Source of the DNA: Zea mays | Lineage: Eukaryota > Streptophyta > Magnoliopsida > Poales > Poaceae | Reading direction: 5' to 3' | NCBI RefSeq assembly: GCF_902167145.1 | Contig: NC_050099.1 | Coordinates: 16,320,434 to 16,384,433, forward strand | DNA length: 64,000 nt | Translations under genes and position numbers: made by a program | The notes under the pieces: generated by a model | Told to the model about the DNA's origin: nothing | Database searches by the model: none | The model's input: the letters and a program-made list of their open reading frames with translations, nothing else | In this document: positions 58,120 through 64,000 of the stretch, one piece after another | Layout of the letters: each line of letters begins with the position of its first letter | How positions within the stretch are numbered: position 1 is the stretch's first letter

Positions 58120-59783
58120 TGTCGGCGTTTCGAGACCGGGGGGTCCCTGGGCCGACGAGTGAAATGTCGCCGCGTGCCCCAGTCCAGATGGGTCGGCGCG
58201 AGGCCGAGCGCGCAGGGGGAAAAAGGCAGCCGGAGACGGGCGTGAGAGAGGTGGAAATCCCGCGGCCTTCGTGTTCGTCCCGCGCCCAGGTCGGGTGCGC
58301 TTGCAGTAGGGGGTTACAAGCGTCCGCGTGGGAGAGAGCGAGGGACTCTACGCGTCGCCCCGTCCTCCCGTGCGGCCAACCCTCTGTAAGAGGGCCCTGG
58401 TCCTTCCTTTTATAGGCGTAAGGAGAGGATCCAGGTGTACAATGGGGGTGTAGCAGAGTGCTAACATGTCTAGCGGAGGAGAGCTAGCGCCCTAAGTACA
58501 TGCCATCGTGGCAGCCGGAGAGGTTTTGGCACCCGGTTCGTGTGGTGTCGTGGCCGTCGGAGGAGCGCTGGAGCCTGGCGGAAGGACAGCTGTCGGAGCC
58601 GTCGAGTCCTTGCTGACGTCCTCTTGCTTCCGTAAGGGGGCTGAGAGCCGCCGTCGTCACAGAGCGTGCGGGGCGCCATCATTGCCTATCTGGCGGAGCG
58701 AGCCAGATGGGACGCCGGTCTTGTCCCCCGTAGCCTGAATCAGCTTGGGGTAGGGTAATGATGGCGCCTCCCGTTGACGTGGTCGGTCCGCGCCCTAGGT
58801 TGGGCGATGTGGAGGCTCCTCCGAGGCCGAGGTCGAGTCTGTCTTCCGTGGCCGAGGTCGAGTCCGAGCCCCTGGGTCGGGCGAGGCGGAGACCGTCGGT
58901 TGAGGCCAGGGCTGAGTCCGAGCCCTGGGGTCGGGTGAAGCGGAGTTTGTCGTCTTCCGGGGCTGAGCCCGAGTCCGAGCCCTGGGGTCGGGCGGATCGG
59001 AATTCATCGTCTTCAGGGGCTGAGCCCGAGTCCGAGCCCTGGGTCGGGCGGAGCGGAGTTCGCCGTCTTCCGGGGCTGAGCCCAAGTCCGAGCCCTGGGT
59101 CGGGCAAAGCGGAGTTCGCCGTCTTCCGGGGCGGAGCCCGAGTCCGAGCCCTGGGTTGGGCGGAGCGGAGTTCGCCGTCTTCCGGGGCCGAGCCCGAGTC
59201 CGAGCCCTGGGTCGGGCGGAGCGGAGTTCGCCGTCTTCCGGGGCTGTGCCCGAGTCCGAGCCCTGGGTCGGGCGGAGCGGAGTTTCCTATGGTGCCTGAG
59301 GCCGGGCCTGACTGCCTGTCAGCCTCACTCTGTCGAGTGGCGCAGCAGTCGGAGCGGCGCAGGCGGCGCTGTCCTTCTGTCAGGGCGGTCAGTGGAGCGG
59401 CGAAGTGATTGTGGTCACTTCTGCTCTATCGACTAGAGGACGTGCGTCAGGATAAAGGTGTCAGGCCACCTTCGCATTAAATGCCCCTGCGATTTGGTCG
59501 GTTGGCGTGGCGACTTGGCCGGGGTTGCTTCTTGGCGAAGACTGGGCCTCGGGCGAGCCGGAAGTATGTTCATCGCTGGAGGGGGGCCTCGGGCGAGACG
59601 GAGATCCTCCGGGGTCGGCTGCCCTTGCCCGAGGCTAGGCTCGGGCGAGGCGTGATCGGGTCCCTCGAATGGACCGATCCCTGACTTAGTCGCACCCATC
59701 AGGCCTTTGCAGCTTTGTGCTGATGGGGGTTACCAGCTGAGAATTAGGAGCCTTGAGGGTACCCCTAATTATGGTCCCCGACA
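58120..59783 (-). repeat. 3' LTR of second Huck-like element
   Basis: 1664 bp, plus-strand ends TGTCGGCGTTTCG and GGTCCCCGACA. TATA box on the minus strand near 58409. Minisatellite at about 58915-59285; later units are 56 bp (one G lost in ccctgggtcgg) while the first are 57 bp, so frames shift between units. Confidence 0.92.
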
Positions 59784-61569
59784 GTAGCCCCCGAGCCTCG
59801 AAGGGAGTGTTAATACTCGCTTGGAGGCTTTTGTCGCACTTTTTTGCAAGGGGACCAGCCTTTCTCGGTTGCATTACGTTCCGGTGGGTGCGCGCGAGCG
59901 CACCCGCCGGGTGTAGCCCCCGAGGCCTCGGAGGAGTGGTTTGACTCCTCCGAGGTCTTAATGCCTCGCGCAATGCTTTGGCTGGTCTGGTCGTTCCCTC
60001 ATGCGAGCTGGCCGTAGCCCGGGTGCACGGTCGGGTCCCAAGTTCTCGGGCTGGTATGTTGACGCTGTCAACGGTTTGGCCGGAGCCGGGTTTGCGAGAG
60101 CAGCCCCCGAGCCTCTGCACAGGGCGAGAGGACGGTCAGGGACAGACTCGACTTTTTTACATACGCCCCTGCGTCGCCTTTCCGCAAGGAGGAGGGGGGA
60201 AAGCGCCATGTTGCCCTCGGAGGGCGCCGAACATGGTGTCTCCGGTGAGCTGCTGGCGGGTAATCCGAGCAGACGTCCGTGCCCCATTTGCTAGGGGTCG
60301 ACTAGAGGCCCAGAGGCACGCCCAAAAGTACCTGCGGGTGATCTGCCGGACCCGGTCCCCTATCGACGGGGTCCGAGGGCTCGATGCCTCCCTCTGATGG
60401 GATTCCGTTACAAGATCGTTCCCGCTGGTCTCGGAAATGTCCTAGGGTACCTCGGGAGCGTAGCCCGAGCCTTGGTTATGTATCGAACGTACCCAGGGTC
60501 ATCCCTCGCTCTATGTCTGAGGCGGATGTGAACCCTTCGAGGGCCAGCCTTCGAACCCCTGATCAGTAGTGGGCGCGGAGCCCGAGTGGCCTGAGGCGGC
60601 CGTTGAACCCTTCCGAGGGGCCGGCCTTCGAACCTCTGACCAGTAGTGGGTGTGGAGCCCACGCGCTCTGAGGCGGCTGTTAAACCCTTCCGAGGGGGCA
60701 GCCTTCGAACCTCTGATCAGTAGGGAGGCTCGGAGCCTGTTTCCTTCACGGAGAAGGATCCTTTTCGGGGTATCCCCCTTTCCCGGTCCCTGTTGTAAGA
60801 GAGAGAAAGAGGAAAAGGAAAAGGATACGAAATCGAACGACGCGGCGTACCTTTTTTGACGCGGTCATTATGGCGAAGGCGAAGTGTCGCTTGCTTCTCC
60901 TGCCAGAGGCGCCGCCTGTCCCGCCGCGGAGTTAATTCGACGGGGCGAATGGTTCGCGGGGCAGCCGTTGCGCATGCGCGAGTCGTTCGAGGAACGGAAC
61001 ACGGGCGCGTCGTCTTCACGCCGTGAGAGAGGGTTCTCTCGCTGCCCCCGGATGGGACGTAAGCTTGGCTGACGATGTGACCGCTGCTCCTGCCCGCCTG
61101 CCACCGCCATTACTGCCGGCCCATTTTTGGCCGTATTGACCGTCGCTCTAGGCTGGCGCTGCTGGGTTGTGCGTAGGGTTGCCTCGAGTCGCGGTACTGG
61201 TTCCGCAGTTGAGGAGGCGTGGCAGTGGCACGAGTGGCGGTGCAGTTGCTCGCACGTAGCATCCGGCGCGCCGGTTGCATGACGCGTGGGCCTGGGCCTC
61301 CATGCTGGGCGTGTTGGAAGTCGGAGAAGTGCGCCCACTTGGCACGGTTGCATGCCGCCTGCAGGGCTACCCGCCCTTTCACCTGCTGGTCTGGGCGAAA
61401 GTGGAGGGACGCTTGTAACCGTTGGACGGTTGCATGCACCGCGCGTGGCGGTTTGGCTTCTTCTGCCCTGGGCCAGCTTGCATGACGCGTGGGACCCAGC
61501 CCCCCGCGCCGTAGGGGAGGACCTTGGAGCGTGTTGGAGAAGACTCAGCCCACGACGGCTGGGGACGCA

Positions 61570-61600
61570 AGTAGGGAGAGTCGCCTTTAAAAGGAGGGTG
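61570..61600 (+). promoter_or_regulatory. possible TATA box for the antisense ORF
   Basis: gcctttaaaaggaggg at about 61583-61598 lies some 25-35 bp before ATG 61620, in both Huck copies (the first at 17120-17140 on the minus strand). It could serve as a core promoter for antisense transcription, but the short distance leaves little room for a 5' UTR. Confidence 0.3.
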
Positions 61601-61619
61601 ACCCCCTTGAAAGGCAACC

Positions 61620-62336
61620 ATGTCTTCGCGCTCCCTTATGCATCGTGTCTTTCCACCTTCCGAGCCCCCGGATGGGGGATGCCCGCAGTCCTTCCGCCTT
61701 GTCGTTGGAGGAACGCAACTCCGCGGGAGTTGGTACCTTTCAGCCATCGTTCGGCTTCAAGGATTTTCATCATGCAGCCCGGTTGCACCCCTCCGCCGGT
61801 GGTCACCCAAGACGGTGACCACCAGCCCCTGGATGGGGAGAAGCAAGCCGGGCTGTGATCTTGGTCCCGCCCTCGGCTTCAAGGATGTTCATCATCCTTG
61901 CTGGGGCGGAGAGCGAGGCGAGCCGGGGCTCTACCTCCCGCGCGGGCCGGCTGGCCACCTCCTCTTCCAGCTTCTGGTGGTGGAAACCATCCTCCAGCTC
62001 TGCGGAGGAGGCGTCCTCCAGCCATGCCGGGGAAGGCGAACTGTTGCTGCCCAGCTAGGATGCAACATTCCGCCCTCTTCCTCGCTTTCGTGGCGAGGAC
62101 GGGAGCGAGGACCTGCCGGTGCGCTTTGGAGCGGCCCGCTCTTTGGCTTTGATGGCTGGTTCGCATCCCTTGAGCGGGAACGCGAACGAGAGCCTTCCGG
62201 TGGCCGCGTCCGTCCTAGGACCATGGCTGCTACTACAGAGGTCGCTGGCGAGTTGCCCGGAACTCGTCGCCCCGCAGGCTCCCCGGTGTGGAGGTTGTTC
62301 ATACCCGCGGAGGTGGAACCGGAGTTCTGTTTGTAA
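61620..62336 (+). CDS. antisense ORF in 3' region of Huck-like element (aORF-like)
   Basis: 238-codon open frame running opposite to the retrotransposon, from ATG 61620 to TAA 62334-62336. Sequence: MSSRSLMHRVFPPSEPPDGG, RLVVGGTQLRGSWYLS, WMGRSKPG, LGCNIPPSSSL, REREREPSGGRVRP, ending VWRLFIPAEVEPEFCL. The other copy preserves the same frame over about 180 codons, with many differences conservative, though its start and middle are broken. Antisense ORFs at this position are known for some Tat-lineage elements (Grande, Retand-type). No domain recognised; function unknown. GC-rich composition makes chance ORFs common here, so coding status is unproven. Confidence 0.5.
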   Translation: MSSRSLMHRVFPPSEPPDGGCPQSFRLVVGGTQLRGSWYLSAIVRLQGFSSCSPVAPLRRWSPKTVTTSPWMGRSKPGCDLGPALGFKDVHHPCWGGERGEPGLYLPRGPAGHLLFQLLVVETILQLCGGGVLQPCRGRRTVAAQLGCNIPPSSSLSWRGRERGPAGALWSGPLFGFDGWFASLEREREREPSGGRVRPRTMAATTEVAGELPGTRRPAGSPVWRLFIPAEVEPEFCL

Positions 62337-63657
62337 TGGCACCTTGAATGCCGGTCTTTTGTTCATTGTGGCTGTCGGGGCCTGAACATGTGTGTATTTT
62401 TGGCGCGGAGCCATGTTTTTTCCTCATCTTCGAGCACTAAGACTCGCCTGTTGGTTGTCTGAACCGCTTCACCAAGAGCGAGTCGCCCCGTGCAAAGGTG
62501 ACGAGTGAGGTATCCGTATCCCGGAGGCGTAGGAGTCCCTCGGCTCGGTCGGCCTTGCTGTCTGAGGCTTCTCTTGCTTAGTTAAAGGAACCCCTCGGCC
62601 GCTCTTCGATGAGCCGAAGCCAGGGGTAGCGGTGTCAGCACGGACAGAGGCAGAGTTGGCTCGAAAAGAAGACTTGGTCGGCCGAAGCCTGGCCGGGTCG
62701 TCCGTTAGCGGGACCGACGCCGGAGTCGATCTGTCGAGGCCTCGGGCCGGGCTGATGTCTTCGGGGGACAGGTGGCCGAGGCCTCCGGGTGACCAGCCGA
62801 GCTGCCTGCTCAAGCCGGATTCTTGGAGGAGACCCAGGCGGCGATGGCCCGGGCGTGATGATGAAGTCGTCCTTCAGAGTGGAGATCCTCGGACCATGTC
62901 GCCGTCGGAGGCTAGGTCGGACCTCGCCGAAGGTGTAGTCGACACCGAGGGTGCTGCGGCTCCCTTCAACTGTCGAGATCCGAGCCTGCAGGATCAGATT
63001 ATCTTGTAGTGTGTGTTTTCTATGGCCGCCGAGGCCCAAACACACCCTCGACGTGTTGTAAAACTGCGCTTCTTTTCCTCTTGTTTCGAGTATCTCGACT
63101 TTTCCGTCGGTGACAGAATTGTCTGTGCGAGCGAGAGTTGCTTTTCACGGAAGGTGATGAGTGAGGTATCCGTATCCCAGAGGCGTAGGAATCCCTCGGC
63201 TCGGTCGGCCTTGCCGCTTACACGCGCTCTTGCCCGTCCATGGGGTTCTGTCACCGATGCAGTCGAGAAGGCCCGAAGAATCGCTTCGGCAGAGGAGCTT
63301 TCGAGCGTGAAGACTTGTTCGGTCCGCGGAATCGCTTATCCGAACGCGAGTTACTTATCGCAGAAGGTGATGAGTGAGGTATCCGTATCCTGGAGGCATA
63401 GGAGTCCCTTGGCTCGGTCAGCCTTGACTGCTTACGTGTACTCCGTCGTTTTCAGGATCCACTTTCGAAGTAGTCGAAAAGCACGAAAGACATTCTGGCA
63501 GGAAGGATTTCTTTTCGAGAGGAAAAAATTCGACGCAGAGGGGGTTCCCCCCTTTTAGCCCCCAAGGTAGGGTCGGGCTTTGCCGAGGCAAGGCTGACCC
63601 TTCCTTGATGACTAAACTTTGCGTAGGAACGAGGTATGCAAACAACTTGAAAGCATC

Positions 63658-64000
63658 TTAAGGGTAGAAGCGACGTAGCTGTTGGATGTTCCAAGCATTG
63701 CTGTAGACCTCGCCTTGACTGTTGGCCAGCTTGTACGTTCTGGGCTTCAGAACTTTGGCGATGACGAACGGCCCTTCCCAGGAGGCGTGAGCTTGTGCCG
63801 CCCTCGGGCGTCTTATCGTAGCCGAAGCACCAGGTCGCCCACCTAGAGGTCTCGGGACCGGACCCCTCGGGCGTGGTAGCGTCGCATGGACTGCTGGTAC
63901 CGCGCCGAGTGTAGCAAGGCCATGTCCCGAGCCTCTTCCAGCTGGTCCAGTGAGTCTTCTCGATTAGCTTGGTTGCTTTGGTCAGCATAGGCCCTCATCC
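63658..64000 (-). pseudogene. end of Huck-like pol (integrase C-terminus), partial
   Basis: Minus strand from 64000 reads MRAYADQSNQANREDSLDQL, then YQQSMRRYHARGVRSRDL, TAG, VGDLVLRLR, TAA, DARGRHKL, then a one-base loss in the cctcctggg stretch shifts frame (near 63782). The stop aligned with 63658-63660 (TAA) ends the original frame. The TAA after VLRLR also occurs in the first copy at 14787. Confidence 0.85.

Larger units (their letters stand above)
59784..63657 (-). other. 3' non-coding region of second Huck-like element
   Basis: Mirror of 14946-18921. Contains the gatacggatacctcactc motif copies (near 62509, 63155, 63375 on the complementary strand), the ttcgaacctctgatcag array (60545-60720), repeated cggttgcatg boxes (61270-61440) and the antisense ORF. 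Confidence 0.8.
58120..64000 (-). mobile_element. second Huck-like element, minus strand, 3' half
   Basis: 3' LTR 58120-59783, PPT (minus strand ggctcgggggctac) at 59784-59797, a long 3' non-coding region 59784-63657, then the end of pol up to the window edge. Sequence and order mirror 14640-20594 of the first Huck-like element. The 5' half lies beyond 64000, so the target duplication cannot be checked; the bases outside the LTR are aagct. Confidence 0.92.

Overview
The window looks like nuclear DNA of a grass, most likely maize (Zea mays) or a very close relative. Nearly all of it is nested transposable elements of kinds typical of maize: Sirevirus-type Copia elements (Opie/Ji-like), Huck-like Gypsy elements, gene-capturing Helitrons and Tourist/hAT MITEs. 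Only two host genes can be supported. All names come from sequence recognition; no search was run.

Layout. 1-2648 is the 3' end of a Copia element: end of pol, multi-PPT 3' UTR, and an LTR carrying a hAT-type MITE. 2649-3720 is an older Sirevirus-like LTR fragment. 3721-6724 is a decayed minus-strand Gypsy element whose LTR was split by a complete 13.9-kb Huck-like element (6725-20594, TSD ctagg); the remainder of that LTR resumes at 20595. 20746-22309 holds a MITE and a short intronless DC1 (cysteine/histidine-rich C1) gene. 22310-33246 is a minus-strand Helitron carrying exon blocks of several host genes (DUF455-like, CDKB-like fused to B-type cyclin, thylakoid adenine nucleotide carrier), a hAT transposase scrap and a nested gag-only LTR element (25659-29096, TSD agaac). 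33247-34278 has a Tourist MITE (TSD TAA) and a Gypsy integrase scrap. 34279-43160 is a young, complete Opie/Ji-like Copia element (TSD ctata). 43161-45034 holds a minus-strand gag scrap and a third Copia element cut off just after the start of gag. 45995-52531 is a second Helitron of the same family with fragments of RPL34, sterol methyltransferase, succinyl-CoA ligase alpha and a SIEL-like ARM-repeat gene. 52845-53436 is a hAT MITE with a perfect 8-bp TSD. 53940-57070 is a two-exon minus-strand gene for a basic, serine-rich plant protein of unknown function. 58120-64000 is the 3' half of a second, minus-strand Huck-like element.

How the parts relate. Insertion order can be read from the nesting: old Gypsy, then Huck; Helitron, then gag-only element; Copia gag scrap, then the two Copia insertions. 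The most unusual content is (i) two Helitrons sharing termini but carrying different sets of captured exons, one with a kinase-cyclin fusion exon; (ii) a long antisense reading frame in the 3' non-coding region of both Huck copies; (iii) a gag-only retrotransposon whose two LTRs share R-U5 but not distal U3; and (iv) a pol stop codon shared by two Huck copies, suggesting spread in trans.
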